Below are positions 8,245 through 15,530 of a stretch of DNA of 64,000 bases, one piece after another (the first letter of the stretch is position 1; every line of letters begins with the position of its first letter). Position numbers and translations under genes: made by a program. Source of the DNA: Actinomycetota bacterium (GTDB lineage Bacteria > Actinomycetota > CADDZG01 > JAHWKV01). The notes beneath the pieces were generated by a model, which saw nothing but the letters and a program-made list of their open reading frames with translations, was not told the DNA's origin and did no database searches. The stretch spans positions 186,001-250,000 of the forward strand of contig JAHWKU010000001.1 of NCBI GenBank assembly GCA_019347715.1, written 5' to 3'.

Positions 8245-9819
8245 TCAGTCGATAACCGGGACGATCAACTCGAGATCAAGGTTGACCAGGGCCGCAGCAC
8301 GATAGTTGCTGTACATCATCGACCCGGTCGAGATTTCGAGAACCAGGTCATGGCCCGCAGGAAGGCTCCAGGAAACGCCCTCCAGCTGGATGTCGAAAGT
8401 TACCGGCCCATTGAGCAATTTGACGGCGAGAGCAGTCACTTGGTCGCTGAGGACCTGATTGGTATCGGCATCAACCAATTTGAAGAAGAGGAAAGCACCG
8501 TCTCCCAGACCGGTTGCTTCTCCCGACAGCCGGGGAACGCCGACGATCTGGGTACCATCAGAGTCTGCGGTCAAAACTGGAATCCTCGCCGAGGTCTCCT
8601 TTGAGTTGGGATTGCCTTTGACGATGTCTCCGCCACCCGAAGGGGCGGGAGTCACTACCAGATTCGAGGCAGTTCCGGTGATGGTGAGCTCGTTACCAAC
8701 GGGCCACGAATCCGACGAATACCAGGTTCCGAGATTGTCCTGATATTCGACGAGCGGCCCGGTATCGGCTTGTAGTTCCTTGAGGTAACGGTCGAACCAC
8801 GAGATGATCGCGGCGTCGGCGGTTGCCCTTGCATTGCCGGAAGGGACGGAACTTCCGATCGTGTGACCGGCGTTGTAGAGCATCAGTTTCACCGGAACCT
8901 GTGTCCCGTCGGCTCTTGTGTTGTCCCCGACCTGTAGAAAGTTATTAACGCCCTCGGTCACGGTGAAAAGCGTGTCGATGGTCCCCTGAACGACGAGCGT
9001 GGGAGCAGTGATCGAATCGATGTAGTGCTTTGGGCTCCTTTCATCGAAGAATCCAACGAATGGGGACGGATCGTTCGTGGCAGAGACCTGGAAATAAGAG
9101 CGATGGATCTCCGGGTTGTAATTGCCGGTTTCGCCACGAGGAAGGCCATTGGTGAGGGCGGTCTGGCCGCCTCCGTAGAGAAGAGTGTCCCATCCGAACT
9201 TGGGGACGCCGTTGGGGAAGATGGATCTCGGAAGATCGTTCCACGCGATCTCCGGTACGATCGCATCGATCCTGGGATCGATCGCGGCAGACATGAGCTG
9301 GATACCCCCGGCGTAAGAACCACCGCTCATACCAACAACGGGATCCGGTTTCCCCGCACCAAACTTTTCCTTCTCCCGATCGGGCAGGTCACTCAACTTT
9401 TGCTCGGGCATGGGCGCGTTTGAGCTCGAGCGCTTATCGATCTCAGGTTGCTTCCCAGCAAAGTCGATGAGTGCGGAGACGTCCTTACCTTCCCAGTCAG
9501 GGTGATCGATCTCGACCTGGCCACCGGAGTTTCCGAATCCCCTCGAGTCCCAGGTAAGCACGGCATAGCCTGCGTTCAGCAACTTTCCGACTAGGCCGCC
9601 GACAGATCTCTCCCTCGTCCCTCCCCATCCATGAGTGCGAAGTACGACGGGAACCGGATTGGCGGCATCTGCTCCGTCGGGCAGGAATAGGGTGTAGGCG
9701 ATCTCGGTCCCGTCCCAGGAAGTCATGAATCCTTCCTTGACCGTGACGTCCGCTCCGGCTTGAAGAGGAAAGAGTGACGCGACGACTACGAGCAGGGCAA
9801 TAAAGACGTTCTTCTTCAA
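8245..9819 (-). CDS. Secreted CocE/NonD-type serine hydrolase (X-Pro peptidase family S15-like)
   Basis: A 524-residue exported alpha/beta hydrolase. A signal peptide (MKKN followed by a leucine/valine-rich stretch and an A-x-A-like cleavage site near residue 20) precedes the catalytic domain. The nucleophile sits in GGSYAGG, the acid in GTIDTLF and the histidine in NAGHTIG. A C-terminal beta-sandwich like X-Pro_C begins around residue 340. The start chosen is TTG at 9819 because GGAGG lies 5 nt upstream; the open frame runs on to 10227 but that part overlaps the divergent kinase. It could be an esterase or a dipeptidyl peptidase. Confidence 0.85.
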   Translation of the reverse strand: MKKNVFIALLVVVASLFPLQAGADVTVKEGFMTSWDGTEIAYTLFLPDGADAANPVPVVLRTHGWGGTRERSVGGLVGKLLNAGYAVLTWDSRGFGNSGGQVEIDHPDWEGKDVSALIDFAGKQPEIDKRSSSNAPMPEQKLSDLPDREKEKFGAGKPDPVVGMSGGSYAGGIQLMSAAIDPRIDAIVPEIAWNDLPRSIFPNGVPKFGWDTLLYGGGQTALTNGLPRGETGNYNPEIHRSYFQVSATNDPSPFVGFFDERSPKHYIDSITAPTLVVQGTIDTLFTVTEGVNNFLQVGDNTRADGTQVPVKLMLYNAGHTIGSSVPSGNARATADAAIISWFDRYLKELQADTGPLVEYQDNLGTWYSSDSWPVGNELTITGTASNLVVTPAPSGGGDIVKGNPNSKETSARIPVLTADSDGTQIVGVPRLSGEATGLGDGAFLFFKLVDADTNQVLSDQVTALAVKLLNGPVTFDIQLEGVSWSLPAGHDLVLEISTGSMMYSNYRAAALVNLDLELIVPVID

Positions 9820-9903
9820 GGTCACCTCCCTGGCAGCGCTGCGTATCCGGGTTCTTACCCCGCAGGTCAGGCCTCTAACGGAGACCTGCCCGAGCAGTTG
9901 TCC

Positions 9904-9909
9904 TAGGAT
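9904..9909 (+). promoter_or_regulatory. -10 element of a likely leaderless promoter for the APH-type kinase
   Basis: TAGGAT is followed by 6 nt (CGTTCG) and then the ATG at 9916. No ribosome-binding site is visible. Confidence 0.5.
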
Positions 9910-9915
9910 CGTTCG

Positions 9916-10722
9916 ATGGCAGGCGAGCGCAAGCTGGGAGAAGGCAGGGAGGCCGAGATTTTCGCCTGGGAGAATGGGCGGATTCTCCGCCTTCTCCGCG
10001 ACCCGGGAGCGATCGAGCAAAATCAGGCCCAGGCCTCCGCGCTGCGGGCGATAAAGGAAGCTGGGGGCCCAGTTCCTGGGGTCTACGGCATCGTCACCGT
10101 TGATGGACGGCCGGGCCTGCTCATGGAGCGCATCCAGGGACCCAGCCTGCTCGCCAAGCTTGCGTCGCGGCCATGGACGATCCGAGCCCACGCAAGGATG
10201 ATGGCAGAGCTGCATCTGCGGATGCATGCGATCGCCGCACCGGCAGAGATAGTCTCAGTGCACGAGAGACTCGAATCTCAGCTGCACTCCCAGCGGATTC
10301 CTGCCGATTTGAGCAACGCCGGGCTCGAACTTCTCGAAAGGCTTCCAATCGGGGACCGCGTGTGTCACGGGGACTTTCATCCAGACAACATCATGGTCTC
10401 CGACACAGACGCGATAGTGATCGACTGGACGAATCTAGCCAAAGGAGATCCTCACGCCGACGTGGCGAGGACGATGGTGATCGGAAGATGGGGGCTACCC
10501 CAAGGCGCACCGCTTCCGATGCGGACCCTCGCCAAGGGCGGCAGACGTCTGTTGCTCCGTCGATATCTCTCCGCCTACCAGAGATCTTCGCCTCTCGACT
10601 CAGAACTCCTCAGCCGCTGGGAGTTCGTCGTCGCGATCGCTCGTCTCGCAGAAGGAATCGCCGGCGAGAAGAAGAAAATTTCCGCTTGGGCTCGGCGCCG
10701 ACTCAGCGAGGGGAAGTTCTAA
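9916..10722 (+). CDS. Aminoglycoside-phosphotransferase-family kinase
   Basis: A 268-residue kinase-like protein. The catalytic loop CHGDFHPDNIMV (about residue 154) and the metal-binding IDWTNL (about 175), followed by GDPHADVAR, are the hallmarks of the APH/choline kinase family. The N-terminal lobe is short (LGEGREAEIFAW). Substrates in this family include aminoglycosides, choline, homoserine and many others, so resistance should not be assumed. It is divergent from the secreted hydrolase across a 96-nt gap and probably monocistronic. Confidence 0.88.
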   Translation: MAGERKLGEGREAEIFAWENGRILRLLRDPGAIEQNQAQASALRAIKEAGGPVPGVYGIVTVDGRPGLLMERIQGPSLLAKLASRPWTIRAHARMMAELHLRMHAIAAPAEIVSVHERLESQLHSQRIPADLSNAGLELLERLPIGDRVCHGDFHPDNIMVSDTDAIVIDWTNLAKGDPHADVARTMVIGRWGLPQGAPLPMRTLAKGGRRLLLRRYLSAYQRSSPLDSELLSRWEFVVAIARLAEGIAGEKKKISAWARRRLSEGKF

Positions 10723-10761
10723 AGACCACCAGTCGGGACACGGGGAGAAGCCTCGAGCGCG

Positions 10762-11751
10762 TCACTGAAGAAGAGGGGCGAGATCGATCATCTCGTTTGC
10801 TGCGGAGAAGAAGAGTCCCGGTTGGGGGCCGCCTGCGATGACGTAGAGGCGAGTATCGATCGCCACCACCCCGAGCCCGTGGCGCGCGGTCGGCATCGGG
10901 GGCAACGAGATCCAACCTCCGCTGTCCAGATCGAATGCTTCCGCCTCGTCGAAAGTCGCTGCAGCTTCTCCACCGGCGGCCACCAGGAACCTCGACGCAA
11001 CCAGCGCAGCTGCGATCCCGCCTCTGGCCGTCGGCATGTCGGGGACCCTGGGAGGTGTCGTCCACTGCCTTGTGGCAGTCCCGTAGATCTCCAGCGTGGC
11101 GAGGTTGTTGGGAGCGCGGCCCCCGGCGACCAGCACGCTCCCTCGTCCCCCTCCAACGCCGAGATGTTCTCTTAGTGTTGGGACGCCCGGTTCGGTGCTC
11201 CAGGAGTTTCCGGATGGATCGAACACCATCATCGTTTCTGCGAGTCCTGAAGCTCCCGGCCCAACTCCTCCCGCGATATAGATCCTGTCCCCGACGGTCG
11301 CCGCGCCGGCGGCGGCCCTCACCTCCGGCATCTTGGCGATCTCTCGCCAGCGCCCGTCCTGAAACGCAAAGGCGCGATCGGATGCAGCGTCGAGCCCCGG
11401 TCCCTGGTAACCGCCGAACACGTAAACGATTCCATCGAGTGCCGCAGCCATCGCGTGGTTGACCGGTACAGGGAGGTCGGGGCCGGTACGCCACCGATCA
11501 TCGGCGGTGTTGTAGATCTCTGTGGTCGCAACGGTGCCTCCTCCGTCGACGAATCCGCCGACGACATAGATGTCCTCACCTATGGCGGCAGCAGTAACTT
11601 CGGTCCGCTCCGTGGGGGCCGGCGCCAGAGTCGTCCATTTCAAGTCGGAGACTCGTTCGTTTTCGATGGTCGTTGACGGGGCTGGGGGCCGTTCCTGCGC
11701 AGGAGTGCACCCGGTGATGGTGAATAGCGTCACGATCAAGAGCTTTCTCAT
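10762..11751 (-). CDS. Kelch-repeat lipoprotein
   Basis: The first 15 residues form a lipoprotein signal with lipobox TITGC, followed by a Thr/Pro-rich linker. The rest consists of about six Kelch blades, recognisable by repeated double-glycine segments such as YVVGG, YVFGGY, YIAGGV and YVIAGG and the spaced W residues. A beta-propeller attached to the outer face of the membrane is expected, with a binding role. The ATG overlaps the Ddn-like stop by four bases (ATGA), so the two are translationally coupled. Confidence 0.85.
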   Translation of the reverse strand: MRKLLIVTLFTITGCTPAQERPPAPSTTIENERVSDLKWTTLAPAPTERTEVTAAAIGEDIYVVGGFVDGGGTVATTEIYNTADDRWRTGPDLPVPVNHAMAAALDGIVYVFGGYQGPGLDAASDRAFAFQDGRWREIAKMPEVRAAAGAATVGDRIYIAGGVGPGASGLAETMMVFDPSGNSWSTEPGVPTLREHLGVGGGRGSVLVAGGRAPNNLATLEIYGTATRQWTTPPRVPDMPTARGGIAAALVASRFLVAAGGEAAATFDEAEAFDLDSGGWISLPPMPTARHGLGVVAIDTRLYVIAGGPQPGLFFSAANEMIDLAPLLQ

Positions 11752-12152
11752 TGTTCGGGCTCCAGGTCGATCCTTATCGTGAGCAGGTCGGTACCGACCG
11801 CTCTTATCATCGCCGCGTTAAGCGGGTTGAGTCGCAGTCGCTTTTGCCGCGCGGCGGCATCGTCGTCTTCTTGGACATGAGCGGTGCCGGTCCGCCATCT
11901 CCCGTGGGTCCTCACGCGGACCTTGGGGTTGGCTTTGATGTTCTTTACGTAGTCGGCGGAGTGACCGTGCTCGGCGACGATCCAGAACGTGTTTCCCCTG
12001 AGGCCGTCGCCGACCGGGGTCCTGCGCGGATAGCCCGACTTCCTGCCGGTGGTCTCCAGCAGGGCCCATCCGGGAATGAAGCCGGCAAGACGGCGCATCA
12101 CCGGATTGACGACATATTTCGCAGCGGCGTTGGATGCTCGAAGCCGATCCAT
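11748..12152 (-). CDS. F420H2-dependent nitroreductase/quinone reductase family protein (Ddn-like)
   Basis: A 134-residue split-barrel protein with the family pattern LLETTGRKSG-PRRTPV near residues 32-48, then the FWIVAEHG strand and the NIKANPKVRV segment typical of deazaflavin-dependent nitroreductases (DUF385). These enzymes reduce quinones or other electrophiles with F420H2. This fits the three LLM-family enzymes elsewhere in the window. It is the first gene of a pair with the Kelch lipoprotein. A TACTGT box lies 5 nt before the ATG. Confidence 0.88.
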   Translation of the reverse strand: MDRLRASNAAAKYVVNPVMRRLAGFIPGWALLETTGRKSGYPRRTPVGDGLRGNTFWIVAEHGHSADYVKNIKANPKVRVRTHGRWRTGTAHVQEDDDAAARQKRLRLNPLNAAMIRAVGTDLLTIRIDLEPEQ

Positions 12153-12218
12153 CCCAGACAGTATCCAGCCGCCCCTGAGGCAATGCGCAGCTCGGGTCGA
12201 TAAGATAGCGATGAATAC

Positions 12219-12293
12219 GCCCCAGTAGAGGAGTCTGGAGTCCTCGTCACCCTGTCAAGGTGAAAATCGCCGGTTCAAGTCCGGTCTGGGGCG
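12219..12293 (+). tRNA. tRNA-Asp (anticodon GTC)
   Basis: A full cloverleaf folds: acceptor GCCCCAG with CTGGGGC, D stem GAGG/CCTC, anticodon stem TCACC/GGTGA around loop CTGTCAA, T stem GCCGG/CCGGT around TTCAAGT, and discriminator G. The anticodon GTC reads Asp codons. No CCA is encoded. A tRNA-Phe follows 777 nt later, with an HNH gene between. Confidence 0.97.
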
Positions 12294-12338
12294 CTGAGCG
12301 TTCGACTGCTGCGCTAAGTGATTGTCACCCCCTCTTCT

Positions 12339-12344
12339 TAACAT
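12339..12344 (+). promoter_or_regulatory. -10 element of a likely leaderless promoter for the HNH gene
   Basis: TAACAT lies 6 nt before the ATG at 12351, in a locally AT-rich stretch after the tRNA. No ribosome-binding site is seen. Confidence 0.45.
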
Positions 12345-12350
12345 TTCTAT

Positions 12351-13034
12351 ATGTGCTGCAGATATTGCGGCCGCCCTCTCAAAGAAGGCCTGAAGGATTG
12401 GTGTGATCAACGCTGCAAGGGGCGTTTCGAATTCAACGTCCCGTCCATTAAGTTCAAGTGCCCGGGCTGCAAGCTAACCCTCACAGTTCCGAGAAACCCC
12501 CGTAACCGGAAGTTCTGCAGCCGCTCATGCGCCCAGTCCTCCTACAACCGCAAACACTATGGCGGCCCCGACAACCCGCGCTGGCGAGGCGGCCGCGTTC
12601 TCAGTTACGGCCCCGGTTGGAAAGAGATAAAACAACGGGTTCGCGAGCGCGACAAGAACTGCCGCAGGTGCGGGAAGACCCCCGAGGAAAACGGCAGGAA
12701 GCTCGACGTTCATCACCTGGGTCCCTATCGATTCACCGGCGACAACGATCTCGAGAACCTGGAGGGGCTTTGCCGCTCTTGTCATATGAGGAGCGAAGAT
12801 TGGGGGCGCCGCGGATCGGCGAAGTTCGCCGGCCCCCAGCAGCTCCAACTGAAACCTCTCAGTCAAAGGGAACTGCAGCGACAAAGGGGAGCCCAAATCA
12901 GAGCCCGCAGAAAGCTCCTGCGGGCACAAGCCGTCGAGCTCAGCTCAAAGGGACAGTCTCTTCGACAGATCGGGCGGGCCCTCGGCGTGTCCCACCAGAC
13001 CGTAGCGAATTGGCTCTCACAAAGCCTTGATTAG
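12351..13034 (+). CDS. HNH endonuclease with zinc-ribbon N-terminus and C-terminal helix-turn-helix
   Basis: A 227-residue nuclease-like protein. Residues 2-60 hold four paired-cysteine motifs (CCRYC, CDQRC, CPGC, CSRSC), probably zinc ribbons. A GGPDNPRWRGG segment near 71-81 is typical of phage-type HNH proteins. The HNH core follows: CRRC (104-107), LDVHH (118-122), N136 and CRSCH (141-145). A sigma-like helix-turn-helix with GRALGVSHQTVANW closes the protein. This architecture resembles free-standing homing endonucleases. It sits between tRNA-Asp and tRNA-Phe, genes that are usually neighbours in actinobacteria, so it is probably an insertion. Confidence 0.85.
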   Translation: MCCRYCGRPLKEGLKDWCDQRCKGRFEFNVPSIKFKCPGCKLTLTVPRNPRNRKFCSRSCAQSSYNRKHYGGPDNPRWRGGRVLSYGPGWKEIKQRVRERDKNCRRCGKTPEENGRKLDVHHLGPYRFTGDNDLENLEGLCRSCHMRSEDWGRRGSAKFAGPQQLQLKPLSQRELQRQRGAQIRARRKLLRAQAVELSSKGQSLRQIGRALGVSHQTVANWLSQSLD

Positions 13035-13070
13035 GCGCGGTATCGACAGCACGGATATCCTGAACACCCC

Positions 13071-13143
13071 GGCCAGGTAGCTCAGTCGGTAGAGCACGCG
13101 GCTGAAAACCGCGGTGTCGCTGGTTCGATTCCGGCCCTGGCCA
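13071..13143 (+). tRNA. tRNA-Phe (anticodon GAA)
   Basis: Acceptor GGCCAGG pairs with CCTGGCC; D stem GCTC/GAGC; anticodon stem CGCGG/CCGCG around loop CTGAAAA; T stem GCTGG/CCGGC around TTCGATT; discriminator A. The anticodon GAA reads Phe codons. No CCA is encoded. Confidence 0.97.
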
Positions 13144-13154
13144 CAAACGGAAAA

Positions 13155-13176
13155 CGGACGGGCCAAAGCCCGTCCG
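13155..13176 (+). terminator. Rho-independent-like hairpin after tRNA-Phe
   Basis: CGGACGGGC, loop CAAA, then GCCCGTCCG form a perfect 9-bp stem 11 nt after tRNA-Phe. The run after it is pyrimidine-rich rather than a clean T tract. AAAA precedes the stem, so it may also serve the convergent bldC transcript. Confidence 0.7.
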
Positions 13177-13195
13177 CTCCCCTCGCTTATTCTCC

Positions 13196-13387
13196 TCAGC
13201 CCGCGGTTCTCATTTGCGCAAGATGGGTGCGCACTTCTGATTCACTGTACCGGCGGTGACCCCCAAGAGTGCGGATCGCAGAGAGCTTGCCGGACTTTGC
13301 CCAGCGGGTCACGGTCTTCGGATCGACCCGGAAAAGCGCCGCGACCTCAGCGGGCGTCAGTAGAGCTTCACCGTTGGTTCTTTCCAC
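13196..13387 (-). CDS. bldC: BldC-type MerR-like developmental regulator
   Basis: A 63-residue protein almost identical in pattern to Streptomyces BldC: LLTPAEVAALFRVDPKTV, WAKSGKL and RTLGGHRRYSE. It is a winged helix-turn-helix of the MerR/excisionase type without an effector domain. BldC binds DNA cooperatively as asymmetric head-to-tail oligomers and represses developmental genes in Streptomyces; here the targets are unknown. The GTG start at 13387 has a strong AAGGGGGT site about 7 nt upstream. The order bldC, unknown gene, leucine/valine dehydrogenase matches Streptomyces. Confidence 0.93.
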   Translation of the reverse strand: MERTNGEALLTPAEVAALFRVDPKTVTRWAKSGKLSAIRTLGGHRRYSESEVRTHLAQMRTAG

Positions 13388-13458
13388 AATGACCCCCTTC
13401 AGCAGATGGGTGTTTCCTTAATCAATCTTCGGCCCAAACCCATGCCCAAGGAAATAGC

Positions 13459-13475
13459 CAAAATGGGTCATTTTG
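13459..13475. promoter_or_regulatory. Palindrome upstream of bldC
   Basis: CAAAATG, spacer GGT, CATTTTG form a perfect 7-bp inverted repeat 72 nt upstream of the bldC start. It is a plausible operator, but the binding protein is unknown. Confidence 0.4.
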
Positions 13476-13538
13476 CCCCCAAGGCCGCGTAGTCAGACAG
13501 GGGGGTAGAAACGCCAGAAGATACGACAGAAAAGAACC

Positions 13539-13552
13539 AGACCGGTCGGTCT
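13539..13552. promoter_or_regulatory. TetR-operator-like palindrome between the unknown gene and bldC
   Basis: AGACCG, spacer GT, CGGTCT is a perfect palindrome of the kind recognised by TetR/AcrR-family repressors. It lies 7 nt beyond the stop of the 13560-14381 gene, upstream of bldC. No TetR gene is present in the window. Confidence 0.35.
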
Positions 13553-13559
13553 AGTTAGC

Positions 13560-14381
13560 CTAGTTTGCGCTCTCCAGGCTGCGAACCCTGCCCCACCACG
13601 ACGCTAGCTCCGTGTAGATCCGGCCGCTCTCCTCGAAGTCGCCGTCTTCCAATGCCTCGAGGCAAGACCACACTTCCCCGGCAGACCGGTCGAAAACCAG
13701 CTCCTCAGCGCTGAAAAGCTGCACGATGGTGCCGTAATCGAGCTCGAGCAAAGACGTTCCCGGGAACTCCTTCATCCATGCGAGCAGGTTGTCCACCGGC
13801 TCGACGATCTCCTCCGCAAGGCCGGCCCGGCTCATGATGTCTATCGCCCGCTCAATCCGGGCTATGCCCGTCACCAGATCGGTCTGATAGACGATAGAAG
13901 AAGATCCATCCATTTCAGCCAACTGTCTCTCGCCGTCTTCGAATGCCGTGAACCACCGCAAGGGCACATGCCACGTTGATGTATTGATATTGGAAAGAAG
14001 CCGCGGTTCCCTGTCGCGCAGCTCCTCCAGTTCCCGGATGGCCTTTTCGGCTTCCTCTTCCGGCACAAAGGAATCTACGAAGTCATTCGGCAGCGAATTA
14101 CGGTAGGCGAGAAGGCCGACTAGGACTCTCAACCTGGTCCTCAGCGGACACACGTACCACTTTCCGTTCAGCTTCTTTACGTAAGCGTGATCCGATGTGG
14201 TGGGAGGATGGAGAACGCCGATACCTGAAGTTTCGTCAAAAGCCACCTGCCGATAATGACCCGATAGAGGCGGAGCCTTCCCCTTCTCGATGTAGTCGTC
14301 CCATCGCGCGCGCTCGTTGGCCTCAAAGGACTCGAGCTCTTGATATATGCGGAGATAGCTGGAAGGAACCATCCACCTCAT
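13560..14381 (-). CDS. Conserved actinobacterial protein of unknown function (bldC-vdh neighbour)
   Basis: I do not recognise a named domain. The 273-residue protein starts with a hydrophobic-aromatic strand (VPSSYLRIYQELESF) and contains a short GIGVLHPPT segment and several acidic helices. It has no signal peptide or membrane helix, so it is likely cytoplasmic. Its location between bldC and leucine/valine dehydrogenase corresponds to the Streptomyces coelicolor position SCO4090, and the N-terminal pattern is similar to what I recall of that family. An ATG three codons downstream, preceded by GAGGTGG, is an alternative start. Confidence 0.75.
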   Translation of the reverse strand: MRWMVPSSYLRIYQELESFEANERARWDDYIEKGKAPPLSGHYRQVAFDETSGIGVLHPPTTSDHAYVKKLNGKWYVCPLRTRLRVLVGLLAYRNSLPNDFVDSFVPEEEAEKAIRELEELRDREPRLLSNINTSTWHVPLRWFTAFEDGERQLAEMDGSSSIVYQTDLVTGIARIERAIDIMSRAGLAEEIVEPVDNLLAWMKEFPGTSLLELDYGTIVQLFSAEELVFDRSAGEVWSCLEALEDGDFEESGRIYTELASWWGRVRSLESAN

Positions 14382-14421
14382 CTTACAGACATTGGCCCGG
14401 TGGGTTCGGCGGTCTCACAGG

Positions 14422-14427
14422 TAGAAT
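14422..14427 (+). promoter_or_regulatory. -10 element of a likely leaderless promoter for leucine/valine dehydrogenase
   Basis: TAGAAT is separated by 6 nt (CGTGGG) from the GTG start at 14434; no ribosome-binding site is present. Confidence 0.5.
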
Positions 14428-14433
14428 CGTGGG

Positions 14434-15519
14434 GTGGGAGTATTCGATCGAGTCGCAGGTGAAGACTACGAGCAGATCATCTTCAGCCATGACAAGTCCT
14501 CCGGGCTTAGATCGATCATTGCAATTCATTCAACAGCCCTAGGGCCGGCCCTCGGCGGAACGCGCTTTTATCCATTCGCGTCCGAGGAAGAGGCCCTGGT
14601 CGATGTCCTGCGCCTTGCGAAGGGCATGACTTACAAGGCAGCCGCGGCAGGCCTCGACCTCGGAGGAGGCAAGGCCGTCATCATCGGTCACCCCAATCGC
14701 GACAAGTCCGAAGAGCTGCTGCGGGCTTACGGGAGGTTCCTCGAAACTCTCGGCGGAAGGTACATCACTGCAGAAGATGTCGGGACCGCTCGCGAGGACA
14801 TGGACCTCGTGAAGAGAGAAACGAAGTGGGTCACCGGGGTGTCGGAGCATTACGGAGGATCCGGGGACCCATCTCCGGTCACCGCCTTCGGCGTCTATCA
14901 GGGACTCAGAGCCGTCTGCATGGAGCTATGGCAAACCGCTGACGTCAAAGGAAAACGGTTCGCGGTCCAGGGCGTAGGCAAGGTCGGATATCACGTCGTC
15001 AAGAACCTGACGGAAGCCGGCGCCAACGTTGTGATCTCAGACGTTGACGTCGACAATCTCGGCAGGGCAGTCCGAGACTTCTCCGTAGAGACCGAGCCTC
15101 CCGATCGGATACACGCGTTGGAATGCGACGTCTATGTTCCCTGTGCACTCGGGGGGGTCTTGAACGACGACACCATCCCCGAGTTGAAGTGTGCCGCCGT
15201 GGCCGGCGCTGCCAACAACCAGCTGCTCACTCCGGGTCACGGAAAACTGCTCGAGGACAGAGAGATCCTCTACGCTCCCGACTTCATCATCAATGCAGGT
15301 GGATTGATCAACGTTGCCGACGAACTTCGCGGATATGACAAGGAACGAGCCCTTGCGCAAGTCAGGGGGATATTCCATACGCTTCGCCGGGTCTTTCAAA
15401 CCGCAAAGCTGGAGAAAATGACGTCCGCCGAAGCAGCCGATCGGTTCGCGGAGGAGAGGATCAGAAATATCGGAAGGCTGAAACAGATTCAGGTGGGCTC
15501 ACGGATCGACTGGATCTAG
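14434..15519 (+). CDS. vdh: Leucine/valine (Leu/Phe/Val family) dehydrogenase
   Basis: NAD-dependent oxidative deamination of branched-chain amino acids to 2-oxo acids. The 361-residue protein has ALGGTRFYPF, the catalytic lysine in LDLGGGKAVI at residue 80, a second lysine in GMTYKAAAAG, and a Rossmann motif in VQGVGKVGYHV. Its product would feed the convergently encoded branched-chain 2-oxoacid dehydrogenase genes just downstream. Substrate preference among Leu, Val and Phe cannot be told from sequence alone. Confidence 0.92.
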   Translation: MGVFDRVAGEDYEQIIFSHDKSSGLRSIIAIHSTALGPALGGTRFYPFASEEEALVDVLRLAKGMTYKAAAAGLDLGGGKAVIIGHPNRDKSEELLRAYGRFLETLGGRYITAEDVGTAREDMDLVKRETKWVTGVSEHYGGSGDPSPVTAFGVYQGLRAVCMELWQTADVKGKRFAVQGVGKVGYHVVKNLTEAGANVVISDVDVDNLGRAVRDFSVETEPPDRIHALECDVYVPCALGGVLNDDTIPELKCAAVAGAANNQLLTPGHGKLLEDREILYAPDFIINAGGLINVADELRGYDKERALAQVRGIFHTLRRVFQTAKLEKMTSAEAADRFAEERIRNIGRLKQIQVGSRIDWI

Positions 15520-15530
15520 TGGGCCACCAG

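Noticed and set aside
9820..10227. N-terminal extension of the secreted hydrolase
   Set aside because: It overlaps the divergent APH-type gene and lies before a clear signal peptide with a ribosome-binding site at the TTG 9819.
9916..10722. Antibiotic-resistance aminoglycoside phosphotransferase
   Set aside because: The APH fold is present, but the family has many substrates and nothing in the context points to resistance.
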